Part shown: positions 15,662-22,903 of the stretch, piece by piece
Position numbering within the stretch: position 1 is the stretch's first letter
How the letters are laid out: each line of letters begins with the position of its first letter
Source of the DNA: CBFDBF01 sp050287725
Lineage (GTDB): Bacteria > Pseudomonadota > Gammaproteobacteria > Chromatiales > Chromatiaceae
NCBI GenBank assembly: GCA_050287725.1
Contig: JBNKCL010000088.1
Coordinates: 1-35,515, forward strand
DNA: 35,515 nt
Direction: 5' to 3'
The notes under the pieces: generated by a model
Told to the model about the DNA's origin: nothing
The model's database searches: none
What the model saw: only the letters and a program-made list of their open reading frames with translations
Position numbers and translations under genes: made by a program

Positions 15662-16021
15662 ATGGCAAGAGTAAAACGTGGCGTAACAGCACGCGCCAAA
15701 CACAAAAAGGTGCTGGATGAGGCGAAGGGTTACTACGGTGCCCGGAGCAAGGTTTATCGGGTTGCCAAGCAGGCGGTTATCAAGGCCGGGCAGTATGCCT
15801 ACCGTGACCGGCGCCAGAAGAAGCGCCAGTTCCGCGGCCTCTGGATCGTCCGGATCAATGCCGGCGCTCACGAGAACGGTCTCTCCTATAGCCGGATGAT
15901 CAACGGTTTGAAGAAGGCCGGAGTGGAGATCGATCGCAAGATCCTGGCCGACCTGGCAATCTTTGACAAGCCGGCGTTTGCTGCATTGGCGGAACAGGCC
16001 AAGGCCGCACTCTCCAGCTGA
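15662..16021 (+). CDS. rplT: 50S ribosomal protein L20
   Basis: This 119-residue basic protein starts MARVKRGVTARAKHKKVLD, the conserved L20 N-terminus, and includes 'RDRRQKKRQFRGLWIVRIN'. L20 binds 23S rRNA early in 50S assembly and acts as the translational repressor of its own operon in E. coli. A GAGAGAGA tract just before the ATG serves as ribosome-binding site. It is the last gene before a hairpin and a strong terminator. Confidence 0.98.
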   Translation: MARVKRGVTARAKHKKVLDEAKGYYGARSKVYRVAKQAVIKAGQYAYRDRRQKKRQFRGLWIVRINAGAHENGLSYSRMINGLKKAGVEIDRKILADLAIFDKPAFAALAEQAKAALSS

Positions 16022-16033
16022 CCGTTTGTCATT

Positions 16034-16106
16034 GCAACCGGAATCCCCGGTTGCCGACTATGACATCGAAAGGGGAAAGGCCTTCCGGTCTTTCCCCTTT
16101 TGTTTT
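16034..16106 (+). terminator. Hairpin plus strong intrinsic terminator after rplT
   Basis: A first hairpin GCAACCGG/CCGGTTGC (16034-16054, 5-nt loop) is followed by a long stem AAAGGGGAAAG/CTTTCCCCTTT with a GC-rich top (16069-16100) and a T-rich tail to 16106. This should end most thrS-rplT transcripts. pheST would then need read-through or its own promoter. No pheM-like Phe-rich leader peptide is visible before it. Confidence 0.85.
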
Positions 16107-16174
16107 TGACGGTCCCGATGCCTGTGTCGGTTGACCCCGCCGGGCCGCAGATTCAATTTAGAAGGAAATAAAGC

Positions 16175-17206
16175 ATGGGAGCCGATTCCAAATCCGAACT
16201 CTCGCAACTGGTCGCCGAGGCGCAAGGGCTGATCGGCGGTAGTTCGCAGTTGCGGGAACTGGACGAGGTGCGCGTGCGGTACCTCGGCAAGAACGGCTTG
16301 CTTACGGCGCAGTTGAAAAGCCTCGGCGGTCTGCCGCCGGAGGAACGTCCCCTGGCGGGACAGGCGATCAACCAGGCCAAGCGTGAGTTGGAGGTGTTGA
16401 TCGAGGCGCGCAAGGAGACGCTGGAACAAGAGCTGTTGCGACAGCGGCTGGCCTCCGAACGCATCGACGTCACCCTGCCGGGACGCGGCCGCGGCCACGG
16501 CGGCTTCCATCCGATCACCCGGACCCTGGAACGGATGACGGAGCTGTTCGCCGGCGCCGGCTTCAGCGTGGCCGAAGGGCCGGAGATCGAGGATGATTTC
16601 CATAACTTCGAGGCGCTGAACATCCCCGCCCATCATCCGGCAAGGGCGATGCATGACACCTTCTACTTCGACGAACATCTGCTGCTGCGCACCCACACCT
16701 CGCCGGTGCAGATCCGGGTGATGAAGGAGAGCGAGCCGCCGCTCAAGATCATCGCCCCGGGGCGGGTCTATCGCTGCGACTCCGATCTCACCCACTCCCC
16801 GATGTTTCATCAGGTGGAGGGCTTTCTGGTGGACCGGGATGTGTCGTTCGCCGACCTGAAAGGTGTGCTGTACGACTTTCTGAACCGTTTCTTCGAGCGG
16901 GAGCTGCGGTTGCGGTTCCGGCCCTCCTATTTTCCGTTCACCGAGCCGTCGGCCGAGGTGGACATCGAGTGTGTCATCTGCGGCGGCAAGGGCTGCCGGG
17001 TGTGTAAGCAGAGCGGATGGATCGAGGTATTGGGGTGCGGCATGATCCACCCGGAGGTGTTTCGGCACGTCGGCATCGACAGCGAGAAATATACCGGTTA
17101 CGCCTTCGGTATGGGGGTGGAACGCCTCACCATGCTGCGTTACGGCGTCAACGACCTGCGGCTGTTCTTCGAGAACGATCTGCGGTTCTTGCGGCAGTTT
17201 GCGTAA
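16175..17206 (+). CDS. pheS: Phenylalanine--tRNA ligase alpha subunit
   Basis: This 343-residue class II synthetase subunit forms the alpha2beta2 enzyme with PheT. An N-terminal coiled-coil arm (about 1-90) is followed by 'GHGGFHPITRTLERM' (motif region 1), the motif 2 loop 'RVYRCDSDLTHSPMFHQVEG' and the C-terminal motif 3 'FGMGVERLTML'. The stretch 'CVICGGKGCRVC' carries four Cys as two CxxC pairs, a zinc-knuckle-like insertion found in PheS of many bacteria. ATG 16175 follows GAAGGAAATAA. It is separated from pheT by a palindromic repeat, which is unusual for this pair. Confidence 0.97.
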   Translation: MGADSKSELSQLVAEAQGLIGGSSQLRELDEVRVRYLGKNGLLTAQLKSLGGLPPEERPLAGQAINQAKRELEVLIEARKETLEQELLRQRLASERIDVTLPGRGRGHGGFHPITRTLERMTELFAGAGFSVAEGPEIEDDFHNFEALNIPAHHPARAMHDTFYFDEHLLLRTHTSPVQIRVMKESEPPLKIIAPGRVYRCDSDLTHSPMFHQVEGFLVDRDVSFADLKGVLYDFLNRFFERELRLRFRPSYFPFTEPSAEVDIECVICGGKGCRVCKQSGWIEVLGCGMIHPEVFRHVGIDSEKYTGYAFGMGVERLTMLRYGVNDLRLFFENDLRFLRQFA

Positions 17207-17211
17207 TGGGA

Positions 17212-17322
17212 TTAGCCGCAAAGGAACGCAAATAACCGCAAATGTTCGCAAAGGTATATAGGATTGAGCGCCTGAATGGTTCGCGTAAATTTGCGGTGAT
17301 TGGCGTCTATTTGCGGCTTAAC
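17212..17322. repeat. Imperfect inverted repeat between pheS and pheT
   Basis: The left arm (17212-17252, starting TTAGCCGCAAA) and right arm (17282-17322, ending TTTGCGGCTTAA) are imperfect reverse complements, each with several CGCAAAT-type units, around a 29-nt centre. It could fold into a long RNA hairpin inside the pheST transcript. The unit style matches small dispersed palindromic elements seen in gammaproteobacterial intergenic DNA. Confidence 0.75.
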
Positions 17323-17347
17323 AAGTAATCTGACAACAGGTAATGAA

Positions 17348-19726
17348 ATGAGATTTAGTGAAGCCTGGCTGCGGGAGTGGGTAAACCCGGACATCACCAC
17401 CGGAGAGTTGGCGGATCAGCTCTCGATGGCGGGTCTGGAGGTGGATGCCGTAGAACCGGTGGCCGGCAGCTTCGAGGGCGTGCTGGTGGGTGAAGTGTTG
17501 GTCCGGGAGCAGCATCCGGACGCCGACAAGCTGAGCGTCTGCCGGGTTACGGTCGGTAAGAAAGAGGAACTTCAGATCGTCTGCGGGGCGGCCAACGTGG
17601 CGGCCGGTATGAAGGTGCCGGTGGCGGTGGTGGGTGCAACGCTGCCGGGCGATTTTCGCATCAAGAAGGCGAAGCTGCGCGGCGTGGAGTCCTCGGGGAT
17701 GATCTGCTCCGCATCCGAACTGGGGCTGGCGGAGAGCTCCACCGGGATCATGCCGTTACCGGCGGATGCGCCGGTAGGAACCGATCTGCGCACCTACCTC
17801 GTCCTGGACGACCATGCCATTGAACTGGATCTCACACCCGACCGGGGCGATTGCCTCGGGCTGGCCGGCGTCGCGCGCGAGGTCGGTGTAATCAACCGCT
17901 GCCCGGTAACACCGCCGGTGATCGATCCGGTGGATAACGGGAGCGAAGAACGGTTCGAGGTCCGGCTGGATGCGCCGGAGGCGTGTCCGCGTTATCTCTG
18001 TCGGGTGATCCGTGGGATCGATCCGGCCGCGGAGACGCCGCTCTGGATGTGCGAACGGCTGCGGCGCAGCGGTCTGCGTCCCATCAGCCCGGTGGTGGAT
18101 GTCACCAACTATGTGCTGCTGGAACTGGGCCAGCCGATGCACGGTTTCGATCTGGCGAAGCTGGATCGCGAGATCCTGGTACGCATGGCCGAGAAGGGGG
18201 AGCGGATCACACTGCTGGACGGCCAGGAGTTGGAACTGCGGGAAGACACCCTGGTGATCGCGGACGCCGGGCGGCCGGTGGCGCTGGCGGGCATCATGGG
18301 CGGCAGCGACTCGGCGGTGAGCAGCGAGACCCGGAACATCCTGCTGGAGAGCGCCTTCTTCGCTCCCACCGCCATCACCGGTAAGGCGCGCAGTTACGGA
18401 CTGCACACCGACTCCTCTCATCGCTTCGAGCGCGGCGTGGATCCGCACCTGCAGCGGAGCGCCATAGAACGGGCCACCCGGTTGTTGCTCGATATCGTCG
18501 GCGGGGTTGCCGGTCCGGTGGTCGAGGTCGAATCCGAAAATCATATCGTGCCGCGTCCCGAGATCCTGTTGCGACGGAAGCGGGTGGGTCGGTTGCTGGG
18601 AGTGGCCATCAGCGACGACACCATCGTGGATATCCTCAATCGGCTGGAGATGCGGGTGAAGCCGACGGAGGAGGGGTGGCTGGTAACCGCACCGAGCTGT
18701 CGCTTCGATATCAGCATCGAGGCGGACCTGATCGAGGAGATCGGGCGCATCTACGGTTATACCGAGATCCCCTCCCATCGCAGCGCCGCAGCCGGCGAAC
18801 TGCGGGCGGAACCGGAGACCGCCTTCCGGTTGCAGCGGGCCAAACAGCTGCTGGTGGATCGGGATTACCAGGAGGTGATCACCTACAGCTTTATCAGTCG
18901 GGAGCTGCACGACCTGATGGACCCGCAGCACGGCACCGTGGAGCTGGCGAACCCCATCTCCACCGATCTTGCCATTATGCGTACCAGCCTCTGGCCGGGC
19001 CTGTTACAGGCGGCGATCCACAATCTCTCGCGTCAGCAGGGGCGGATCCGGATCTTCGAGTCGGGACTGCGGTTCATCCAGGAGGGGAAGGAGATCCGCC
19101 AGGAGCCGATGTTGGCGGGACTGGTGACCGGCAGCGCCTGCCCGGAGCAGTGGGGCTCCGCCGGCCGGGAGGTGGATTTCTTCGATCTCAAGGGGGATCT
19201 GGAGGCGATCCTGGCGCTCACCGGCTGTTCGGGGCAGTTCCGGTTCCAGCCGGACCGGCATCCGGCGCTGCATCCCGGCCAGAGCGCACGAATCCTGCGC
19301 GGTGAGGAGGCCGTGGGGTGGCTCGGGCTGTTGCATCCGGAGTTGGAGCGGAAGCTGGACCTGGAGGGAGGCGCCTACCTGTTCGAGATCCATACGGATC
19401 GGATGATGGAGGGGGTTTTACCCGCATTTCGGCCGATTTCTAAATTCCCCTCTATTCGTAGGGATATTGCCGTCGTAGTGGACGAGGGCGTGGATTTCGG
19501 CGCGCTGGAGGCCTGCGTACGACGCGCGGCACCGAAAAACCTCCAGGAAATCGTCCTTTTTGACCTCTATCGGGGGGAAAAGGTAGATTCGGGACGAAAA
19601 AGTCTCGCTTTTGGCTTGATTTTACAGGAAAGTTCGCACACTCTTACAGATCAGGAAGTCGAAAGTGTGGTCGAACAGGTCTTAGCCGCGCTGCAAGAAG
19701 AACTAGGGGCACAGTTGAGGGACTGA
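17348..19726 (+). CDS. pheT: Phenylalanine--tRNA ligase beta subunit
   Basis: This protein of 792 residues (E. coli 795) starts at ATG 17348 with MRFSEAWLREWV, the normal N-terminus; upstream in-frame sequence lies within the palindromic repeat. Domains in order: tRNA-binding OB-fold (about 40-150, 'QHPDADKLSVCRV'), B3/B4 editing domain (about 210-385), B5 (about 400-470), catalytic-like core, and a C-terminal FDX-ACB anticodon-binding domain ('FPSIRRDIAVVVD' to the end). It works with PheS to charge tRNA-Phe and edits Tyr. It is followed after 5 nt by ihfA. Confidence 0.98.
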   Translation: MRFSEAWLREWVNPDITTGELADQLSMAGLEVDAVEPVAGSFEGVLVGEVLVREQHPDADKLSVCRVTVGKKEELQIVCGAANVAAGMKVPVAVVGATLPGDFRIKKAKLRGVESSGMICSASELGLAESSTGIMPLPADAPVGTDLRTYLVLDDHAIELDLTPDRGDCLGLAGVAREVGVINRCPVTPPVIDPVDNGSEERFEVRLDAPEACPRYLCRVIRGIDPAAETPLWMCERLRRSGLRPISPVVDVTNYVLLELGQPMHGFDLAKLDREILVRMAEKGERITLLDGQELELREDTLVIADAGRPVALAGIMGGSDSAVSSETRNILLESAFFAPTAITGKARSYGLHTDSSHRFERGVDPHLQRSAIERATRLLLDIVGGVAGPVVEVESENHIVPRPEILLRRKRVGRLLGVAISDDTIVDILNRLEMRVKPTEEGWLVTAPSCRFDISIEADLIEEIGRIYGYTEIPSHRSAAAGELRAEPETAFRLQRAKQLLVDRDYQEVITYSFISRELHDLMDPQHGTVELANPISTDLAIMRTSLWPGLLQAAIHNLSRQQGRIRIFESGLRFIQEGKEIRQEPMLAGLVTGSACPEQWGSAGREVDFFDLKGDLEAILALTGCSGQFRFQPDRHPALHPGQSARILRGEEAVGWLGLLHPELERKLDLEGGAYLFEIHTDRMMEGVLPAFRPISKFPSIRRDIAVVVDEGVDFGALEACVRRAAPKNLQEIVLFDLYRGEKVDSGRKSLAFGLILQESSHTLTDQEVESVVEQVLAALQEELGAQLRD

Positions 19727-19731
19727 GAAAA

Positions 19732-20028
19732 ATGGCACTGACCAAGGCGGATATGGCCGAAAGGCTGTTTGAAGAGTTGGGGCTCAATAAGCGCGAAGCG
19801 AAGGAGATGGTGGAACTTTTCTTCGAAAAGACCCGCTACGCGCTGGAGAACGGCTCTCAAGTGAAGCTCTCCGGATTCGGAAATTTCGATCTGCGCGAGA
19901 AGAAGCAACGTCCTGGGCGCAACCCCAAGACCGGCGAAGAGATCCCAATCACGGCGCGTCGCGTCGTCACCTTCCGTCCCGGCCAAAAACTGAAGGCGAG
20001 GGTGGAGGCATATGCTGGAAGCGAGTAA
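19732..20028 (+). CDS. ihfA: Integration host factor subunit alpha
   Basis: This 98-residue HU/IHF-family DNA-bending protein includes the IHF-alpha beta-arm signature 'GRNPKTGEEIPITARRVVTF', with the intercalating Pro in 'NPKTG'. It forms a heterodimer with IHF-beta. The position directly after pheT is the classic gammaproteobacterial arrangement. IHF often assists sigma-54 promoters, relevant to the module at the right edge. Its last 17 bases overlap the next gene. Confidence 0.97.
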   Translation: MALTKADMAERLFEELGLNKREAKEMVELFFEKTRYALENGSQVKLSGFGNFDLREKKQRPGRNPKTGEEIPITARRVVTFRPGQKLKARVEAYAGSE

Positions 20029-20371
20029 TACAACCGCGGACCTGCCGACTATCCCGGGCAAACGCTACTTCACCATCGGTGAGGTGAGTGAATTGTGCGG
20101 TGTAAAGCCGCACGTCCTGCGTTACTGGGAACAGGAGTTCCCGCAACTCAAGCCGGTCAAGCGGCGCGGCAATCGTCGGTATTACCAGCGCCACGACGTC
20201 CTGATGATCCGCCAGATCCGGAACCTGCTGTACGAACAGGGGTTCACCATCGGCGGCGCCCGGCAGCAGTTGACCAGCGAGAACGCCAAGGAAGACCACA
20301 ACCAGAGTCAACAGATCATCCGGCAACTCCGGATGGAGCTGGAAGAGATTCTGCACATCCTGCGGCGCTAA
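20012..20371 (+). CDS. MerR-family transcriptional regulator
   Basis: This 119-residue protein has an N-terminal MerR winged helix-turn-helix ('YFTIGEVSELCGVKPHVLRY', then 'WEQEFPQLKPVKRRGNRRYY'), a helix 'LLYEQGFTIGGARQQL', and a short C-terminal coiled coil ending in 'MELEEILHILRR'. There is no metal-binding Cys, so it is not a metal sensor of the classic kind. A MerR-like gene directly after ihfA is a conserved neighbour in many Gammaproteobacteria, with unknown target. ATG 20012 overlaps the end of ihfA in another frame, so translation is probably coupled. Confidence 0.9.
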   Translation: MLEASNTTADLPTIPGKRYFTIGEVSELCGVKPHVLRYWEQEFPQLKPVKRRGNRRYYQRHDVLMIRQIRNLLYEQGFTIGGARQQLTSENAKEDHNQSQQIIRQLRMELEEILHILRR

Positions 20372-20382
20372 GGCTCCGGGAT

Positions 20383-20411
20383 TTGACAACCGAACACGGG
20401 GCGCCTAGTAT
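20383..20411 (+). promoter_or_regulatory. Sigma-70 promoter of tRNA-Pro
   Basis: A perfect -35 TTGACA (20383-20388) and a -10 TAGTAT (20406-20411) are separated by exactly 17 bp. They are followed by a GC-rich discriminator (GCGCGC), which is typical of stringently controlled stable RNA promoters. The tRNA begins 12 bases later. Confidence 0.9.
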
Positions 20412-20422
20412 GCGCGCTCCTG

Positions 20423-20499
20423 CGGAGCGTAGCGCAGCCTGGTAGCGCACCACAATGGGGTTGTGGGGGTCGAGAGTTCGAATCTCTCCGCTCCGACCA
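20423..20499 (+). tRNA. tRNA-Pro (anticodon GGG)
   Basis: This is a 77-nt cloverleaf with all stems intact: acceptor CGGAGCG/CGCTCCG, D-arm GCGCAGCCTGGTAGCGC, anticodon arm CCACA-ATGGGGT-TGTGG giving anticodon GGG, T-arm GAGAG-TTCGAAT-CTCTC, and an encoded CCA end. It reads Pro codons CCC and CCU. It marks the boundary between the conserved translation block and the AT-richer accessory patch that follows. Confidence 0.97.
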
Positions 20500-20519
20500 A
20501 TAAACAGCAGGTAACGAAA

Positions 20520-20545
20520 AAAGCCCGTTCAGCGGGCTTTTTTTG
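20520..20545 (+). terminator. Intrinsic terminator of tRNA-Pro
   Basis: An 8-bp stem AAAGCCCG (20520-20527) with CGGGCTTT (20533-20540) and a 5-nt loop is followed by a run of T to 20544, twenty bases after the tRNA CCA end. Confidence 0.95.
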
Positions 20546-20791
20546 TGCCCGCAAGAACCTGCGGCGTCGTCCGAGAGCGACCGTGAGGCGAAGCGGGAGC
20601 AGGGAGAGGCCGCGCCGGGCTCCCGGGCTTTCTGTTCGTGCGGGCTGCATGTGCGCGACCTCTCCTTCTGCAAGAATTTCTCTGCAACATCCCGAGAAAA
20701 ATGGAATATTATTCGTGAGCGGAGATCGCTTGGCCGCATAATTCAATATCAGAGCCGTCTGCATAGTTGGCTGGTAGAAGCAAGAATACAT

Positions 20792-21106
20792 ATGGAAGAT
20801 GTTGTCAGCATATTGCGGGTGTTTCCATTTAATCCGATTTCCGCATTAGTGATTTCCGGAGCATTTGCATTTTCTGCTTATATCAGTTCACGGAATTTGA
20901 ACAGAAAAAAGTACCTCATAGCTGTTTCATTGGCGTGGGGACTTTACGCTGCATGGGAGATCTATATGCTTGGCTGGCGTTCCCCAACTGGTGATCATGC
21001 GATAAGAGTGGATATGGTGTTTCTGGTACCGCTAATGCTTGGTATTACGGTTGCGGGTCTTGTTAAGTTCTCATGGGGCGCGAAGAGTGATGCCTCTGAT
21101 AATTAG
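20792..21106 (+). CDS. Small membrane protein, unknown function
   Basis: The start at ATG 20792 gives a 104-residue protein; the frame is open further upstream, but that part is arginine-rich, low-quality sequence over the tRNA flank. Three hydrophobic segments are visible (about residues 12-30, 41-59 and 78-97). Between the second and third lies a conserved-looking loop 'EIYMLGWRSPTGDHAIRVD', and the C-terminal tail is short and polar. No named family is recognised. It is AT-richer than the neighbouring core genes and is followed at once by the best attC-like site in the window, consistent with a mobile cassette. Confidence 0.65.
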   Translation: MEDVVSILRVFPFNPISALVISGAFAFSAYISSRNLNRKKYLIAVSLAWGLYAAWEIYMLGWRSPTGDHAIRVDMVFLVPLMLGITVAGLVKFSWGAKSDASDN

Positions 21107-21178
21107 CCCAGGTCGTTCGCCATCACTCGCCGGGACGCTCCGCCCAGTGGTTCCGCGTCCCTTGGCAAAGCGTTAAGC
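21107..21178 (+). repeat. attC-like spacer 4 (best example)
   Basis: GGGACGC (21132-21138) pairs with GCGTCCC (21155-21161), and the arm CTTGGCAAAGCGTTAAGC ends in a perfect GTTRRRY core GTTAAGC (21172-21178). This closely follows the GGGACGC...GCGTCCC plus 3'-core layout of many environmental integron attC sites. It fills exactly the gap between one small gene and the next, which starts 10 nt later. The 5' core (GCCCAGG) is imperfect. Confidence 0.55.
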
Positions 21179-21187
21179 GTCAAGAGA

Positions 21188-21520
21188 ATGGAAGCCACCC
21201 TTTACGCATTTACTACCGCACTATTTGTGATATTGGTTTGGGTAATTGCCTTTGTTGTTTTGCTTTTCAAGAAATGCTGGAAAACAATAGTTACTTATAT
21301 AGCGCTAGGGGTAATCGGGGGCGTGGCGGGATACCTTTTGCCTTCCGATGGTTCAAACATTATGGTCGCGAGATTTCTCAATATGGATGTAATGATGGAA
21401 GTCTCGATTGCGGAAATACACATGATCATCGGTATTGCCGTTGGTTTGCTGTTTGGAGTGTTTTCAATCGTGGCCAAGTCAATGCGCAGACGTCATGCGT
21501 CTCAACATGATATGCGTTAA
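21188..21520 (+). CDS. Small membrane protein, unknown function
   Basis: This 110-residue protein starts at ATG 21188 with AAGAGA just upstream. It has three hydrophobic segments (about 7-27, 35-52, 74-95), an acidic periplasmic-type loop between the second and third, and a basic C-terminal tail (KSMRRRHASQHD) that should lie in the cytoplasm. No domain is recognised. The stop codon runs straight into the repeated spacer sequence also found at 527-550. Size, codon use and context match the other cassette-like genes here. Confidence 0.65.
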   Translation: MEATLYAFTTALFVILVWVIAFVVLLFKKCWKTIVTYIALGVIGGVAGYLLPSDGSNIMVARFLNMDVMMEVSIAEIHMIIGIAVGLLFGVFSIVAKSMRRRHASQHDMR

Positions 21521-21597
21521 AAAATGCAAATTAACGCGGGCCGCAAATGCCGCCAGGTTCCATTTGCGTGCGGTTCTTTGCGGCGCTGGAAATAACT
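21520..21597 (+). repeat. attC-like spacer 5, decayed
   Basis: Its first 24 bases repeat those at 527-550 (22 of 24 identical). Inside are several overlapping inverted repeats built on CCGCAAATG/CATTTGCG and GCGGC. The 3' core is lost (CTGGAAATAAC in place of GTTRRRY). It again fills the gap between two small genes. Confidence 0.35.
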
Positions 21598-21598
21598 G

Positions 21599-21982
21599 AT
21601 GCCTCGAACCCGCATCACGACCGCGCCTTGGATATATATGCTATTGACGTCGGGCGCCGCGCTTTGCGCTACCGGTGTCGTTACTCTGAGTGACGACACC
21701 GGTTGGGAGTTATGGGGTTTGGTGGGGATGCTGGTGATGTTTTTAGTAGGTTTGCTGGAGGCCGTTTTTACCAGGATCGAAACGGATGGTGAAATTATTC
21801 GCATCGTCGCAAACTTCAGAACAACGGAGATTCAGAAATCCACTGTTGAAAAGGTTTCATGGGAGAAGGGCGGCGGTTCTTTTTTGAAATTAAAAGACGG
21901 TACCTTCGTAAAGCTCCCGGTCACCGGCAGAAATGAGCAGGGTGTCGCAAACAGTGTGCGCAGCTGGGTTGGAAGATCATAA
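21599..21982 (+). CDS. Small membrane protein with possible PH-like C-terminal domain
   Basis: This 127-residue protein starts at ATG 21599. Two membrane segments (about 11-31 and 38-58) form a hairpin. They are followed by a soluble part with the strand pattern 'GEIIRIVANFRTTEIQKSTV', then 'VSWEKGGGSFLKLKDGTFVKLP', ending in a short helix. Two-helix hairpins followed by such a beta-rich tail recall bacterial PH-domain membrane proteins, but similarity is only architectural. No clear ribosome-binding site is seen. Function is unknown. Confidence 0.6.
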   Translation: MPRTRITTAPWIYMLLTSGAALCATGVVTLSDDTGWELWGLVGMLVMFLVGLLEAVFTRIETDGEIIRIVANFRTTEIQKSTVEKVSWEKGGGSFLKLKDGTFVKLPVTGRNEQGVANSVRSWVGRS

Positions 21983-22066
21983 GATTCTGTAAAGTCAGTA
22001 TGCTGATGAGAGCGCCATTAGCTTACTCCGCCTGTACCGGGCGTATATATTCGAACAGGAGATATC

Positions 22067-22813
22067 ATGGCAGAGGATATTTTAATAATAATCGCTATTC
22101 TTGTTTTCGGAGTTCCAATTCTTATAAATCTCGCAGGGCCGTTTTTGATATGGAAAACACAGAAGCTTCCCGCAATCGTCAAATTTCAGCCGATCGATGA
22201 CGAGTCTTTCATGGAGGACAGGAATGCGGCGTTCCGGGTATATGATAAGTCGCTTCGCAAACACGGGTTTGAAGTTGTCGGTTCGTCGGTACTGCAGGAT
22301 ACCCACACAGACAGTTTTTTTCGCATCTATTGGAGTCCAAAACTGAAAGTGGCTGCCATGGTCGTCACCATGAAAAGCAAAGTGGAAGAGGTGACTTATC
22401 TTGAAATTACACAGCAATATGATGACGGCACCGCGTTGGGTGTCTCCAACTCTCCCGTTGCCGAAGCGTATCCGAAACATGATCTGAAGCTGGCATTCCC
22501 CTTCCCCGGTGTCTCCAATACGCTGGAGCTGCTTCTGCGGCATGCAAAATTGAAAAGTAAATTCAAGGCCTCGGCCTCGCCGGTGGATTATGCGGTGGAG
22601 AAAGGGTTTTATGATGTGGAGGATTTTCTTCGAAGGGAGTCGGAGGAGTTGCTGAAAAAGGGGATTGTGGAGCCCGCGATCGACGAGAATGGAAAACGTT
22701 CCCTGACGTTGCGGGGGGCGTTTGCGCTTACCTACAAGGCGATACCGCCCGGAAAGTATATATGGAGATATATAGTGCAAAGACAGGCCGAGGCGGCTCT
22801 GAGAGACGCGTGA
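22067..22813 (+). CDS. Membrane-anchored protein of unknown function
   Basis: This 248-residue protein starts at ATG 22067, behind a good CAGGAGATATC site. It has one N-terminal membrane segment (about 4-28) and a large soluble domain. That domain has alternating strands in its first half ('KHGFEVVGSSVLQDTHTD', 'KLKVAAMVVTMKSKVEEVTY') and is helix-rich and charged towards the end. There are no catalytic motifs I can name. It is preceded by about 80 nt without a gene. It is the last gene of the accessory patch, and codon use starts to approach that of the flanking chromosome. Confidence 0.7.
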   Translation: MAEDILIIIAILVFGVPILINLAGPFLIWKTQKLPAIVKFQPIDDESFMEDRNAAFRVYDKSLRKHGFEVVGSSVLQDTHTDSFFRIYWSPKLKVAAMVVTMKSKVEEVTYLEITQQYDDGTALGVSNSPVAEAYPKHDLKLAFPFPGVSNTLELLLRHAKLKSKFKASASPVDYAVEKGFYDVEDFLRRESEELLKKGIVEPAIDENGKRSLTLRGAFALTYKAIPPGKYIWRYIVQRQAEAALRDA

Positions 22814-22903
22814 CGAGCGTATCTGCGGGAAGGAGTCGTTACAAAGGTGGCCGGGTCGGAGAAGAGCTGTTTCCGGCAATGAGCGATTGTGCCCCGGGCG
22901 TAT

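Noticed and set aside
20543..20791. N-terminal extension of the 104-residue membrane protein
   Set aside because: The upstream part of the frame overlaps the tRNA terminator region and has no ribosome-binding site; the protein-like character begins at ATG 20792.
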